NCBI RefSeq assembly: GCF_003855495.1 | Contig: NZ_CP034086.1 | Span: 310,001 to 374,000, forward strand | DNA: 64,000 nucleotides | Direction of reading: 5' to 3' | Source of the DNA: Methylocystis rosea | GTDB lineage: Bacteria > Pseudomonadota > Alphaproteobacteria > Rhizobiales > Beijerinckiaceae | Shown: piece after piece, positions 24,308-34,429 of the stretch | Numbering within the stretch: the stretch's first letter is position 1 | Layout of the letters: each line of letters begins with the position of its first letter | Notes under the pieces: generated by a model | The model's database searches: none | What the model saw: the letters and a program-made list of their open reading frames with translations, nothing else | Told to the model about the DNA's origin: nothing | Position numbers and translations under genes: made by a program

Positions 24308-25330
24308 ATGACCAAGGATCTGATCGTTCCCGCCGCGGAGGGCCTCTACTGCCCGCCTGGAAATTTCCACATTGATCCCTGGCGCCCGGCGGCTCTGGCG
24401 GTGATTACGCACGGCCATTCTGATCACGCGCGATGGGGCAGCGGCGCCTATCTCTGTCACGAGGATTGCGCGCCGATCCTGCGCAGACGACTCGGCGACG
24501 TTCGCATCGAGACGCTGCGTTATGGCGAGAGCCGAGACATCGGCGAGGTGCGGCTCTCGCTGCATCCCGCCGGCCATGTCATCGGCTCGGCGCAGGTGCG
24601 CATCGAGCACCGCGGCGAGGTCTGGGTCGCCTCCGGCGACTACAAGCTCGAAGCGGACGGCGTCAGCGCGCCCTTTGAGCCTGTTAGGTGCGACGACTTC
24701 ATCACCGAATCGACCTTCGGTCTGCCGATCTATCGCTGGCGCCCGCAAGCCGAAGTGATGGCCGACATCAATTCATGGTGGGCGGAAAATGCGCGCGCGG
24801 GACGCGCCAGCGTCATGCAAGCCTACGGGCTCGGCAAAGCGCAGCGCCTGCTCAAACATCTCGACGCGAATATCGGCCCGATCGTTTGCCATGGCGCGAT
24901 CGAACCGCTCAATCAAATTCATAGCGATCTCGGCATAGCGCTGCCGCCGACGTTCAACGTCGGCGCGCTCGACAAGGCGGGGCTTTCGCGCTGCTTTGCG
25001 CTGGCCCCGCCCCACGCCGTGCAAAGCGGGTGGATTCGACGCTTTGGCGATCACTCAGACGCCTTCGCCAGCGGTTGGATGCGGCTGCGCGGCAATCGGC
25101 GACGACGCGGCGTCGATCAAGGCTTCGCGCTTTCGGATCATGCCGATTGGCCGGGTCTATTGCAGGCGATCGCCGCGACCGGCGCGGAGCGTATCCTTGT
25201 CACGCATGGAAGCGGGGAGGCGCTTTCGCGCTATCTGCGCGAAAAAGGATATGACGCGCGGCCGATGGCGACCGAATATGGCGACGAAGAGGGCGAGGCG
25301 GAGCCGAGCGTCCACGCCGACGGCGCATGA
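24308..25330 (+). CDS. Ligase-associated DNA exonuclease (metallo-beta-lactamase fold)
   Basis: This 340-residue protein has the metallo-beta-lactamase motif ITHGHSDHA (about 33-41) and a beta-CASP-like second half (SWWAENARAGRASVMQAYGLGKAQR), as in SNM1/Artemis and RNase J relatives. Within the four-gene operon exonuclease, ligase, Lhr, PdeM, this family is annotated as the ligase-associated DNA exonuclease. Metal ligands at HPAGH (about 86-90), ASGDY (112) and the C-terminal LSDHADW (about 277) are all present. It overlaps the ligase start by four bases. The gene begins the plus-strand run after a 238-base divergent gap. Confidence 0.93.
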   Translation: MTKDLIVPAAEGLYCPPGNFHIDPWRPAALAVITHGHSDHARWGSGAYLCHEDCAPILRRRLGDVRIETLRYGESRDIGEVRLSLHPAGHVIGSAQVRIEHRGEVWVASGDYKLEADGVSAPFEPVRCDDFITESTFGLPIYRWRPQAEVMADINSWWAENARAGRASVMQAYGLGKAQRLLKHLDANIGPIVCHGAIEPLNQIHSDLGIALPPTFNVGALDKAGLSRCFALAPPHAVQSGWIRRFGDHSDAFASGWMRLRGNRRRRGVDQGFALSDHADWPGLLQAIAATGAERILVTHGSGEALSRYLREKGYDARPMATEYGDEEGEAEPSVHADGA

Positions 25331-27057
25331 AAACCTTCGCCACGCTCTACCGGCGCATCGACGCCGCGACGTCGACGCAGCATAAGAGACAGGCGCTGAT
25401 CGACTATCTACGCCTTGCGGTCGGCGATCCGGAGCAATACGCCAGCGCCGCCTGGACGGTCTATTTTCTCGCCGGCGGCAAGCCGCGCCAGATGATCTCG
25501 ACCAAGCTCCTGCGCCAGTTCGCCTTGGAGGCGACGGATCTGCCCGAATGGCTCATTGACGAGTGCTATCACAGCGTCGGCGATCTCGCCGAGACTCTGG
25601 CGCTTTTGCTGCCGCCGCCGACGCGTGTGGAAGACGCGCCGCTCGATCTTTGGATGAACGAACGGCTACTCCCCTTGCGCGAGCGTGATGATGATGAGCG
25701 GCTCGCGGCGCTTCGCGATTGGCTCGACGCCATGCCCTCCGACGACCGCTTGCCGTTCTTTAAGCTGGTCACCGGCGAAATGCGCATCGGTGTCTCGAAG
25801 CTGCAGATGACCCAAGCGATCGCCCAGGCGACGGAGCTTGACGCCAAGCTCGTCGCGCAGCGGATGATGGGCTACACGCAGGCGAACCGGGCGCCTCAGG
25901 CGCAAGATTTTATCGCGCTCGTCGCGCCAGCCGAAGCGGGCGAAGACGGGCGGCCTCTGCGTGGCCAGCCTTATCCGTTCTTTCTCGCGCACCCGCTTCA
26001 GGCGCCGCTTACGGCGTTTCCAGAACTGCTCGGCCCCGTCGACGACTGGCTCGTTGAATGGAAATTCGACGGCATACGCGCGCAGTTCATTCATCGCGCC
26101 GGCGAGTGGTGGCTCTGGTCGCGCGGCGAAGAACTCGTCAGCGACAGCTTTCCGGAGCTTGCCGCGCTCGTCGATTTTCTCCCCGACGATATTGTCCTCG
26201 ATGGCGAGCTCATCGTCGTCGCGCCTCGTTCGGACGCGCATTCCGCCGTGGACGATCTTAGCGATCTGCGACCCTTTTCTGAATTGCAGCAGCGTCTCGG
26301 ACGCAAGGTTCTCACGCCAAAAATGCTGCGCGACAGGCCAGTGGCGCTGATCGCTTATGACCTGCTCGAGAAAGATGGCCGCGATCTGCGCGAAAGGCCG
26401 CAGCGGGAGCGACGCGCGCTCCTCGAGGAGGTCGTGTCGCGCGCGCATTCCTGCGCGATGCAGGTCGGCGCCGATTTGCCCCTGCGGCTCAGCCCAGCGC
26501 TGACGCAACCCGATTGGGATGCCTTCGCGCGACAGCGCGAAGAGGCGCGGGCGCGCGGCGCCGAAGGCATGATGCTGAAGGCGATGAACGCGCCTTATGG
26601 CGTCGGCCGCCAGAAGAGCGGCGCCAATCTGTGGTGGAAATGGAAGCTTGATCCGATGAGCGTCGACGCGGTGCTGATCTACGCCGCGCGGGGCCATGGG
26701 CGCCGTTCGGGCGTTTACAGCGACTATACATTCGGGGTGTGGAGCGGCCCGCCGGAGCAGACGGACCGCACGCTGCTGCCCTTCGCCAAGGCCTATTCCG
26801 GACTTTCCGACGAGGAGATGCGCAAGGTCGACGCGGCGATCAGAAGGACGACGATCGAGAATTTCGGGCCGGTGCGCAGCGTGCGCCCAACCATGGTTTT
26901 CGAACTCGGCTTTGAGGGAATCGGCGCCAGCAACCGCCACAAAAGCGGCATTGCGGTTCGTTTTCCCCGCATGTTGCGCTGGCGACAGGACAAGCCCGTG
27001 GAGGACGCCGATACGATCGAGACGCTACGCGCGCTCTTGCCGGGCGGCGGCGCATGA
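25327..27057 (+). CDS. ATP-dependent DNA ligase (ligase-associated damage-response operon)
   Basis: This 576-residue ATP-dependent ligase has the nucleotidyl lysine K246 in EWKFDGIR, motif III at [10 protein letters not shown], motif [14 protein letters not shown] and motif [17 protein letters not shown]. An N-terminal DNA-binding domain (1-200) and a C-terminal OB domain flank the core. It belongs to the LigB/LigC-type ligases that are distinct from LigD, and it is linked by overlapping codons to the exonuclease before it and the Lhr helicase after it. The operon is implicated in DNA damage response in many proteobacteria. Confidence 0.95.
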   Translation: MKTFATLYRRIDAATSTQHKRQALIDYLRLAVGDPEQYASAAWTVYFLAGGKPRQMISTKLLRQFALEATDLPEWLIDECYHSVGDLAETLALLLPPPTRVEDAPLDLWMNERLLPLRERDDDERLAALRDWLDAMPSDDRLPFFKLVTGEMRIGVSKLQMTQAIAQATELDAKLVAQRMMGYTQANRAPQAQDFIALVAPAEAGEDGRPLRGQPYPFFLAHPLQAPLTAFPELLGPVDDWLVEWKFDGIRAQFIHRAGEWWLWSRGEELVSDSFPELAALVDFLPDDIVLDGELIVVAPRSDAHSAVDDLSDLRPFSELQQRLGRKVLTPKMLRDRPVALIAYDLLEKDGRDLRERPQRERRALLEEVVSRAHSCAMQVGADLPLRLSPALTQPDWDAFARQREEARARGAEGMMLKAMNAPYGVGRQKSGANLWWKWKLDPMSVDAVLIYAARGHGRRSGVYSDYTFGVWSGPPEQTDRTLLPFAKAYSGLSDEEMRKVDAAIRRTTIENFGPVRSVRPTMVFELGFEGIGASNRHKSGIAVRFPRMLRWRQDKPVEDADTIETLRALLPGGGA

Positions 27058-29534
27058 GCGGACGACGCGGGAAACAGTCCGCCGTAAAGACCGTATTCGC
27101 GGAGCGCCGCTGGAAGCCGTTTCGCTTCCAGCGGGACGTGTGGCGGGAAATGGCGGAGGGACGCAGCGGCCTGCTGCATGCGACGACAGGCGCCGGCAAA
27201 ACTTTGGCCGTCGCGCTCGGCGCCTGGAAGGCGCTCGCGGATGACGCGGAAGCGCCGCCAGGACTCTGTGTTCTCTGGATCACGCCGATGCGGGCGCTGG
27301 CCGCGGACACCGCCAAGGCGCTCAACGAGGCGTTCGACGGTCTCTCCGCGCATGGCCAGCGCTGGACGGTCGGCGTTCGCAGCGGGGATACGGCCTCCGC
27401 CGAACGCGCCCGGCAGGCGCGCCGTCCGCCCAGCGTGTTGATCACGACGCCGGAGAGCCTATCGCTCATGCTCTCGCGCGCCGACGCTCGCGACTATCTC
27501 GGCGCGATCAGATGCGTTGTCGTCGACGAGTGGCACGAACTCCTCGGCAATAAACGCGGCGTCCAGACGCAGCTCGCGCTGGCGCGATTGAAGCGCTGGC
27601 GCCAAGATCTGCTGATTTGGGGAATGTCGGCGACGCTTGGCGATCTTGAAGAAGCAAAGCGTGTCCTGCTCGGTCCAACCGATGCGCCGTGCGGCGCGAT
27701 CGTCGCGGGCGGCTTGCGAAAAGATATCGTCATTGACACGCTGTTACCGAAAGATTCCGCGCGCTTTCCCTGGGCCGGGCATCTTGGCACCAGAATGGCG
27801 CCGCAGGTGGTCGCGGAGATCGAACAATCTGCGACGTCGCTCGTTTTCACCAACACGCGTTCGCAGGCGGAAATCTGGTATCACAATCTACTGCGCGCCC
27901 GGCCGGACTGGGCGGGACTCATCGCAGTTCATCACGGCTCGCTGGCGCGCGAGTCGCGCGATTGGGTTGAGGATGGACTTAAAGCCGGCAAGCTAAAAGC
28001 GGTCGTCTGCACGTCCAGCCTCGATCTTGGCGTCGATTTTCTTCCCGTCGAACGCATTCTACAGGTTGGCTCGCCCAAGGGCGTCGCGCGCCTTCTGCAG
28101 CGCGCGGGCCGCAGCGGCCATGCTCCCGGGCGCACGTCGCGCATCACGCTTGTGCCGAGCCATGCGCTCGAGCTTGTCGAATCGTCGGCCGTGCAGCAGG
28201 CGGTGCGGGAGGGCCGCATCGAAAGCCGCCGCACGCCGAACGCGCCGCTCGACGTGCTGGTGCAACATCTCGTCACCATCGGACTGGGCGGCGGCTTCAG
28301 GCCTGACGAATTGCTTGAGGAAATTCGTTCGACGGCGGCCTATGAACATCTTTCCGAAGAGAATTGGCGCTGGTGTCTCGACTTCGTGAGCGGCGGCGGA
28401 CCGAGCCTTTCGGCCTATCCCGAATATCGACGATGCGGCCCAGGCGCCGACGGCGTGTGGCGGGTCGCGAGCAAGCAGATCGCTCTGCGCCATCGACTCA
28501 ACATCGGGACCATCACGGCGGACGCGAGCGTGCTCGTTCAATACGGCCCCGCGCCGCCGGGTCAAAAGCTCGGCGTCGTGGAGGAAAGCTTTATCGCGCG
28601 GCTCAAGCCCGGCGACAGCTTCTGGTTTTCAGGACGGCTGTTGGAGTTCGTGCGCTTGCGCGACCTTGTCGCCTATGTGCGTCCGGCGAAGGCGCGCAGC
28701 GGCGCCGTTCCGCGCTGGGACGGCGGGCGAATGCCGCTTTCGACGACTTTGGCGGACGCCATGGTGGAGCAATTGCAGCGCGCGGCCGAGGGGCGTTATG
28801 ACACGCCGGAGCTGCGGGCGGCCGAGAAAATGCTGAGATTGCAGGCGCGCTGGTCGCATCTGCCGACGCCGACGACGCTGCTTGCCGAAACATTGAAAAG
28901 CCGCGACGGCTGGCATTTGTTTCTCTATCCCTTTGCGGGCCGTAACGCGCATATCGGCATGGCGAGCCTCATCGCATGGCGCGCAGCGCAGAAATCCGCG
29001 AGCACGTTCTCGATCGCGGTGAATGATTACGGCTTCGAGCTGTTGAGCGCCGATGAGCGCGACTGGGCCGTCACGCTGCCGGAACTGATTGCGCCGCGCG
29101 CAATTCATGATCTGACGCATGAAACGCTCGCGAGCTTGAACGCTGCGGAGCTGGCGCGCCGACGTTTTCGCGACATCGCGCAGATCGCCGGTCTCGTCGT
29201 GACGACCTATCCCGGACAACATAAGAGCATGCGCCAGTTGCAGGCGTCGTCGAGTCTATTCTATGAGGTGTTTCGCAAATTCGACCCGGAAAATGGCTTG
29301 TTGCGTCAGGCGGAGCGCGAAGTCTTGGAAGACGCGCTCGACATCGCGCGTCTTGCCGACAGCTTCGAGCGGCTGCAAAATAGAGAGATCGTCCATGTCG
29401 CGCTACAGCGCTGCTCGCCGCTCGCCTTTCCGCTGATGGTCGAGAGAATGCGCGAGCGCCTCAGCAATGAAACGCTCGCGGCGCGCATTGAGCGCATGAT
29501 TTCGCAGCTGGAGCGCGCCGCGGACAAATGTTAG
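27054..29534 (+). CDS. lhr: Lhr-family DEXH helicase (ligase-associated damage response)
   Basis: This is an SF2 helicase of the Lhr-Core type (826 residues). The Walker A is TTGAGKT (44-50), the Walker B/motif II is DEWH near residue 159, motif III is MSAT near 188, and motif VI is [15 protein letters not shown] near 347. The C-terminal half holds the Lhr winged-helix and beta-barrel region (DUF4910-like part). It lacks the very large C-terminal extension of full Lhr. It overlaps the ligase by four bases and PdeM by seven. Lhr-Core unwinds RNA:DNA hybrids, and loss causes sensitivity to some DNA-damaging agents in other bacteria. Confidence 0.95.
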   Translation: MSGRRGKQSAVKTVFAERRWKPFRFQRDVWREMAEGRSGLLHATTGAGKTLAVALGAWKALADDAEAPPGLCVLWITPMRALAADTAKALNEAFDGLSAHGQRWTVGVRSGDTASAERARQARRPPSVLITTPESLSLMLSRADARDYLGAIRCVVVDEWHELLGNKRGVQTQLALARLKRWRQDLLIWGMSATLGDLEEAKRVLLGPTDAPCGAIVAGGLRKDIVIDTLLPKDSARFPWAGHLGTRMAPQVVAEIEQSATSLVFTNTRSQAEIWYHNLLRARPDWAGLIAVHHGSLARESRDWVEDGLKAGKLKAVVCTSSLDLGVDFLPVERILQVGSPKGVARLLQRAGRSGHAPGRTSRITLVPSHALELVESSAVQQAVREGRIESRRTPNAPLDVLVQHLVTIGLGGGFRPDELLEEIRSTAAYEHLSEENWRWCLDFVSGGGPSLSAYPEYRRCGPGADGVWRVASKQIALRHRLNIGTITADASVLVQYGPAPPGQKLGVVEESFIARLKPGDSFWFSGRLLEFVRLRDLVAYVRPAKARSGAVPRWDGGRMPLSTTLADAMVEQLQRAAEGRYDTPELRAAEKMLRLQARWSHLPTPTTLLAETLKSRDGWHLFLYPFAGRNAHIGMASLIAWRAAQKSASTFSIAVNDYGFELLSADERDWAVTLPELIAPRAIHDLTHETLASLNAAELARRRFRDIAQIAGLVVTTYPGQHKSMRQLQASSSLFYEVFRKFDPENGLLRQAEREVLEDALDIARLADSFERLQNREIVHVALQRCSPLAFPLMVERMRERLSNETLAARIERMISQLERAADKC

Positions 29535-30241
29535 AGCCTGAAATGACGTTGCGGAGCGAAGGCGCCGGCCTCGTCTCCTCTCACGAGCATCGCGGCCTGG
29601 TCTTGCTGCCGCAGCGCGCCGTCTGGCGCGGTGAGACGCGCACGCTGTTTGTCGCCGACGCGCACCTTGGCAAGGCGGCGACATTTCGTACGCTCGGCCA
29701 GCCGGCGCCCAAGGGAACGACGCGCAACAATCTCGACCGGCTCGACGCGCTCATAGATCGATTCAATCCCACCCGGCTTGTCTTTCTCGGCGATCTTTTT
29801 CACGCGCGGCAGGCGCATGCGCCGGGGGTGGCGGCCGCATTTCTCGATTGGCGCAGGCGTCACGCTTCGTTGCGCCTTACCCTCGTGCGCGGCAATCATG
29901 ATCGGCGCGCGGGCGATCCGTCCGAACAGTTCGGAATCGAGCTTGTTGACGAGCCCTATGATGCGGAAGGGATTGTCGCGCGTCACCACCCGCTTGCGTC
30001 CGACGAATGCGAAGGGCAGGGGGCGACCATTCTTGCGGGGCATCTTCACCCATGTGTCCGGCTGAGCGGGGCGGCGCGCGACAGCGTTCGTCTTCCCTGC
30101 TTTGTGCTGCAGGAGCGACAGATCGTGCTGCCCGCCTTCGGCGCCTTCACGGGCGGCGCGCTGGCGCGTGGGCGGGGTGTCAAAACCTGCGCGGTCGTCG
30201 ACGAACGATGGCTGGTCACAAATCAGATGCGGGGAGAATGA
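29528..30241 (+). CDS. pdeM: PdeM-family metallophosphoesterase (ligase-associated endonuclease)
   Basis: This is a calcineurin-like metallophosphoesterase of 237 residues. The metal-binding motifs appear in order: ADAHLGK (about 42), FLGDLFHAR (about 84), RGNHDRR (about 118), and two later histidines in ARHHP and AGHLHP. It is the last gene of the ligase-associated operon, overlapping Lhr by seven bases. Its last 19 bases overlap the 3' end of the convergent ATP-grasp gene. The first codon is TTG or ATG at the very start; the region [10 protein letters not shown] allows either. Confidence 0.93.
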   Translation: MLEPEMTLRSEGAGLVSSHEHRGLVLLPQRAVWRGETRTLFVADAHLGKAATFRTLGQPAPKGTTRNNLDRLDALIDRFNPTRLVFLGDLFHARQAHAPGVAAAFLDWRRRHASLRLTLVRGNHDRRAGDPSEQFGIELVDEPYDAEGIVARHHPLASDECEGQGATILAGHLHPCVRLSGAARDSVRLPCFVLQERQIVLPAFGAFTGGALARGRGVKTCAVVDERWLVTNQMRGE

Positions 30242-31581
30242 AGCACGGCGGCCCGAGGTAGCGGCGGCCGAGGCGGTAATTCGATTTCGCCTCCCAGCAA
30301 GCCAAGCGCTTTCACTTTGGCGTAATGCGCCGCGATCAGCCGCTCTCCAATGTCGCGTCGGTAACGCATGTTGGGGATATGCACGCGCTCAATCAGCCGA
30401 TAAGCGTCGCGGCGCGCGCTATGGATCGTTCGCCCACACCCCGTCGCCACCATCGTCCAGCCATAGGCGCCTTCGGTGACCAGCTGGCCGTTGTCGAGAG
30501 CCACTTCGCAATAGTGCAGATTGTCTTGGTCCTTTCGGGACAATGCGCCTTCAAAGAGAATCGGCATGCCGATCGGCTCTTCCGCCTGCCGTCGCGAATA
30601 GGGGAAAGGCGGGACCGTTAGGACCACTCCGACCGAGAACCCGTCATCGACGTCCAGATGATCCCTGTCGCGGCGGACCATCGCCCCAAACAATTCCGCC
30701 CAGGACGTTCGCTGTAACGCGGACAGAATGGCGAAGCCGGGGTAGCCAAATCTGCAGGTGAATTCGAGCGGCCAGATACCTTGCTCATTGACGATAGTGT
30801 TGAGGTTCACATAGCCGCAGTGGCCGTGACGCCTGAGCAATGGCTCGATCCTCGCCAAAGTGCTTTCAAAGAAAAGGGTCGAGTTCTCGTATGTAGCGAC
30901 GGTGCCCATCTCTCCTGTCAGCTCGCCAAGGTCGCCCGGAAAAAAGCGCTTGTGCTCCCAGTCGAGACAGGCGGGCCGCAAAAACTTCTCGCCGTCGAAG
31001 TAAGCGCCGACGCCCATCTCGACGCCATCTATGAAATCCATCAGGACGAAGCCGGCTTCGTCAGCTGGAGTGTCTGGCAGATTTTGCAGTAGCGCGGAAA
31101 TGTCGCGTCCGTCGGCGAGACCGCCGACGAAGTTGCGATGCGCCAATTCGGGCGCATTGAATTTGAGGACATAGCGTCCGGGGCGCTCGCGAAGGAAGCG
31201 CAACCCCTCCTGCCTCTTCGAAAAATGGCGGGTCGCCGCGGTTGAGAGGCCGAGTTCAGCGAGAAGGCTCTGCGCATAGGCGCGGTCGATTTCGAGCCGG
31301 TCGCCGAAGGCGCTTCCGCCGATGACATTAAATCCTTCTTTGCGCAACTCGTCCTGCACGCCGCCCAACGAGACGTTTTCGAATAGGATGATACCCTCGC
31401 CGCCGGCGCTCTTCACCCATTGCAGTTCCGAACGCCAATCATTTGTCTTGGCGATCATTCCGTTCAGAATGTTCTGGCAAAGCGGCGCGTCGATGAAGAC
31501 TTTGACCTCATGTCCTTCCGCCGAAAGTCGAAGATAGAGCGCGGCGAGGTCGCAGTAGTTCCCAATCCCCAGAACCCGCAT
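30223..31581 (-). CDS. PurD-like ATP-grasp enzyme
   Basis: This 452-residue protein resembles phosphoribosylamine-glycine ligase in outline: an N-terminal Rossmann-like domain (MRVLGIGNYCDLAALYLRL), an ATP-grasp domain with LKFNAPELAHRNF near 143-155, and a C-terminal part with EFTCRFGYPGF near 277, where PurD has its metal site. A normal purD is essential for purine synthesis, but this copy is divergent and lies last in an operon with a methyltransferase and a haem-oxygenase-like protein. That argues for a role in a specialised pathway, probably amide or peptide bond formation. The substrates are not known. Confidence 0.75.
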   Translation of the reverse strand: MRVLGIGNYCDLAALYLRLSAEGHEVKVFIDAPLCQNILNGMIAKTNDWRSELQWVKSAGGEGIILFENVSLGGVQDELRKEGFNVIGGSAFGDRLEIDRAYAQSLLAELGLSTAATRHFSKRQEGLRFLRERPGRYVLKFNAPELAHRNFVGGLADGRDISALLQNLPDTPADEAGFVLMDFIDGVEMGVGAYFDGEKFLRPACLDWEHKRFFPGDLGELTGEMGTVATYENSTLFFESTLARIEPLLRRHGHCGYVNLNTIVNEQGIWPLEFTCRFGYPGFAILSALQRTSWAELFGAMVRRDRDHLDVDDGFSVGVVLTVPPFPYSRRQAEEPIGMPILFEGALSRKDQDNLHYCEVALDNGQLVTEGAYGWTMVATGCGRTIHSARRDAYRLIERVHIPNMRYRRDIGERLIAAHYAKVKALGLLGGEIELPPRPPLPRAAVLHSPRI

Positions 31582-31589
31582 GGATGCTC

Positions 31590-32513
31590 CTACGCCGCTT
31601 CCCGCGGCGATTCCATCTGCAGCTGGAAATGACGACGGTAGCGCTCAAAGCATCGCGCGCCATGCCAAAGCCGAAGAACCGCGCCCTCGCCGATCGCCTG
31701 CGCGCGTCGCGGATCTTCCGCAACGAGAGGGCGCAGAACCTCGCGATTCCACGCCTCGGAGTGTTTGACGTCGAGAATCGCATGGAGCGAAAAATACTGC
31801 CGCTGCTTGCCGGGAATCTTGAGCCGCCGCAGCCCGCGTTCGACATGGATCGCGCGTCCGGGCGCCGTCATCTCGATCGCGCCAAGCGCGCCGATCGAAT
31901 GGAAGGCGTAGCGACGATTGCTGGCGAGCGCCACCATCATATTGCCGAGCGCGAGCGACTCGGGGCAGACGCGCTCCGGCCGCGCGTCGACACAAAAATA
32001 GGCGGCGAGCCGCGCCAGCATCGGACCGTGCATCCCCTGCGCGTTGCCTCGGCCCATTTCGTCCCAATAATTCCGCGCCATTTCGAGCTTGGGCGTCGGC
32101 GGCATCTTGATTTGCGTGAGGGCGACGAGATCGTCGAACCCGGCTTCGCCGGACACTTCCTGCTCAAGAAACCATTTCATGTCCTCGAAGCTCGCCAGTC
32201 GCTCGAGCCAGGGGAACAGCGGATCGTTCTGGCCTGGTCCACTCTCGGCAAGGCGCTCATACCAGGCCAGGAAGGCGTCGGCGTCGCTTGGAATATCGGC
32301 GACGAACGGGGCGATCGCCTCGCGAACGCTCTCCACATAGGCGATTTCCGCTTCGGCGAGCGCGGCGCGCGCATGCACATCGGCGCGCCAGTCGCCCGAG
32401 GGCGTGAGAGGCTCGAGTCGTGCGCCGTTGCGTCGGCAAAGGTCTCTCTGGAAGCGCTCAAAGGCCGCGCCGTTGAGCGCCGGAGCCAGGGAGATCCAAT
32501 CGGGGTCACGCAT
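31590..32513 (-). CDS. Iron-containing redox enzyme, haem-oxygenase-like diiron family
   Basis: This 307-residue helical protein matches the haem-oxygenase-like diiron oxidase group. Candidate iron ligands are the Glu residues in the motif EQEVSGEAGF near 117-124 and, further on, the HAILDVKHSE motif near 246-255, in which two His and one Asp are spaced as in known members (UndA, BesC, SznF and relatives). These enzymes oxidise amino-acid-derived or fatty-acid-derived substrates. It lies 3 bases after the methyltransferase gene and 8 before the ATP-grasp gene, so it is in the middle of a tight three-gene operon. Confidence 0.76.
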   Translation of the reverse strand: MRDPDWISLAPALNGAAFERFQRDLCRRNGARLEPLTPSGDWRADVHARAALAEAEIAYVESVREAIAPFVADIPSDADAFLAWYERLAESGPGQNDPLFPWLERLASFEDMKWFLEQEVSGEAGFDDLVALTQIKMPPTPKLEMARNYWDEMGRGNAQGMHGPMLARLAAYFCVDARPERVCPESLALGNMMVALASNRRYAFHSIGALGAIEMTAPGRAIHVERGLRRLKIPGKQRQYFSLHAILDVKHSEAWNREVLRPLVAEDPRRAQAIGEGAVLRLWHGARCFERYRRHFQLQMESPREAA

Positions 32514-32516
32514 ATG

Positions 32517-33524
32517 TCAGCCGTCTTTCTTGATGTTGAGGAAGACCGCGGCGATACGGTCAACATGGTCATAGGCGGAGCGCTCCAGTTCTTCGCCGAA
32601 GACGTCGGGGTCGACCTCGTCGTAATCGAAGGTTACCGGCGAAGCGTCGAGGATCGGCGTCACGGCGGCAAGGAACTGATCCACGCCGCCGACAATCGGC
32701 GAGCCGGTATAGAGCAGCAGCCTTCCGCTTTCCGTCAGACGCGGGATGCCCTCCCGTACAATATCGACGGAAAGGGCGATGCCGAACTCGCCGCCCCCAT
32801 GGCGATAGAGACGTTGGTAGTCATCAACGAGATAGGGCGGATTGGCGATGATATAGTCGAACGGGCCGCCAGCCTTCTGGAAGAGATCGCTGTGAATCGC
32901 CTGTGTGCGTTTTAATCCGTTCAACGCAGCGTTGACGCGCGCATATCGCACCGCTTGGGGATTGATGTCGGCGAGCAGCAGCTCGACGCCGGGTCTCATT
33001 AGGCTCGCAGCGAAAATCCCGCCGGCGCCGCTGCCGCATCCGATATCAAGGAAACGGCCGGGCGCCGAGCCCGAGATAGGCTGCGAATTGAGGACAGATT
33101 CGACGCAGCGTGCGAAACGGTAAGTGTCAGGTCCGAAAAAAACAGAATCGGCGGCGTCTGTGGGAAAGGCCGAGTGCGCAAAGAGCTGGTTCTTGAGAGT
33201 CGAGAATCGCACCTTGCTGCGCAGCAGACCGTTGCAATGCGCCAGCGCCTTGGCCTCGGCAAGTATGCGCAACACCGGCACCGGCAGATCGCTCGCATAA
33301 AAAGGCAGACTCCATCCGAATGCGCGCGTCAAATGCGATCCATCCACTGCCGAACGTTGCACGACGCGGTTATGCGTCAGCGGCGTTGTAGTGGTGAAGC
33401 GGTAGTTCTGGTCCCGAAGGAACGCGCCCAGCCGAAGCAGCGCCTCGTCCGCGACGCTCAGACCTTGGTGAGTAGCCGTCGACGGCGCGGTAGCCGTCTC
33501 GTCAGAGCAGAGATCCAGTTGCAT
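32517..33524 (-). CDS. SAM-dependent methyltransferase (N5-glutamine MTase-like)
   Basis: This class I methyltransferase is about 335 residues. The SAM motif FLDIGCGSGAGG lies near 160, the acidic residue in LLADINPQA near 188, and the catalytic NPPY motif near 228 (IIANPPYLVDD). NPPY is typical of enzymes that methylate an amide or amino nitrogen, such as HemK/PrmC. The N-terminal 130 residues form a separate helical domain. I start at the ATG 33524 rather than the upstream TTG at 33536. It opens a three-gene operon with the haem-oxygenase-like protein and the ATP-grasp enzyme, 117 bases after eutC on the same strand. Confidence 0.85.
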   Translation of the reverse strand: MQLDLCSDETATAPSTATHQGLSVADEALLRLGAFLRDQNYRFTTTTPLTHNRVVQRSAVDGSHLTRAFGWSLPFYASDLPVPVLRILAEAKALAHCNGLLRSKVRFSTLKNQLFAHSAFPTDAADSVFFGPDTYRFARCVESVLNSQPISGSAPGRFLDIGCGSGAGGIFAASLMRPGVELLLADINPQAVRYARVNAALNGLKRTQAIHSDLFQKAGGPFDYIIANPPYLVDDYQRLYRHGGGEFGIALSVDIVREGIPRLTESGRLLLYTGSPIVGGVDQFLAAVTPILDASPVTFDYDEVDPDVFGEELERSAYDHVDRIAAVFLNIKKDG

Positions 33525-33641
33525 CCATCGCCCCAAGCGCCAAGAGAGGTCTCAACTCACGGCGATGACGATAGTTCCGATACGTTTGCGCTTGCGCCAA
33601 AGTTGGATCGTAAAGCCTGCGGCAAGAGCGAGAGCGGCCAG

Positions 33642-34427
33642 CTAACTTTTGGCGTCGATCGCGCGCCGTTCTCCCGATGGGAGCGTGCTCGCTTCGTCTT
33701 TGAGATCGACGCCGGTCAGCTGGCGTCGGCGCGCTTCGTTGCAAAGATAAATCAGCTTGTGCGCGGCGTCGGCGTAGGAAAGCCCTTGCGGGCGGATATT
33801 CGAGAGGCAGTTGCGCTCGGCGTCGGTGCGGCCGACGCGCGGCGCAAATGTGAGATAGACGCCCATGCTGTCCGGCGAGGAGAGTCCTGGTCGTTCGCCG
33901 ATGAAAACCGCCACAAGCCTTGCCCCAAGCGTTTCGCCGATATCGTCGCCGAGCGCCACGCGCCCCTGTTCGGCGAGAACGATCGGCGCGATTTTCAACG
34001 ATGTTTGGCCGAGAGATTGCTGCGCTTTCTCGAGCACCGGAATTGCATGCCGGGCGATTGCGCGGGCGGAAAGTCCTTCGGCGATGACGAACGCAAGGTC
34101 GTAATCTCCCGCGAGCGCTTTGAGATGCTCGCGGGAATCGTCGTCGAGTTTTCGACCGAGGTCGGGACGCAGCAGAAAGCTTCGCCGATCGCGGGCGGCG
34201 CTCTTCACGCGGATGGCCGTCAGCCCACGCGAGGTCAGCTCATTGAAGAGCAAGTCGGCGTCGAGTCGCTCTTCGACCGCATCCCGCGCTTCGGCGTGCG
34301 CCAGCTGAAAATCCAGAGTGGCGCGCGTCGTCAGCGCCGCTCCGGCGCGTGGGAGGAAAATTCTCGCCGGCGTCGCCGAACGGAGGATCGCCATCTTGTC
34401 GAGAAGCGTCGGGCGATCATCGGCCAT
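33642..34427 (-). CDS. eutC: Ethanolamine ammonia-lyase small subunit EutC
   Basis: EutC is the light chain of adenosylcobalamin-dependent ethanolamine ammonia-lyase, which converts ethanolamine to acetaldehyde and ammonia. The 261-residue protein starts 2 bases after the eutB stop. It shows the family motifs LDFQLAHAEARDAV, YDLAFVIAEGLSARA, GERPGLSSPDSMGVYLTFAPRVGRTD and NCLSNIRPQGL. No other eut genes and no microcompartment shell genes lie nearby, so this is likely a short pathway used for nitrogen. Confidence 0.95.
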   Translation of the reverse strand: MADDRPTLLDKMAILRSATPARIFLPRAGAALTTRATLDFQLAHAEARDAVEERLDADLLFNELTSRGLTAIRVKSAARDRRSFLLRPDLGRKLDDDSREHLKALAGDYDLAFVIAEGLSARAIARHAIPVLEKAQQSLGQTSLKIAPIVLAEQGRVALGDDIGETLGARLVAVFIGERPGLSSPDSMGVYLTFAPRVGRTDAERNCLSNIRPQGLSYADAAHKLIYLCNEARRRQLTGVDLKDEASTLPSGERRAIDAKS

Positions 34428-34429
34428 CC

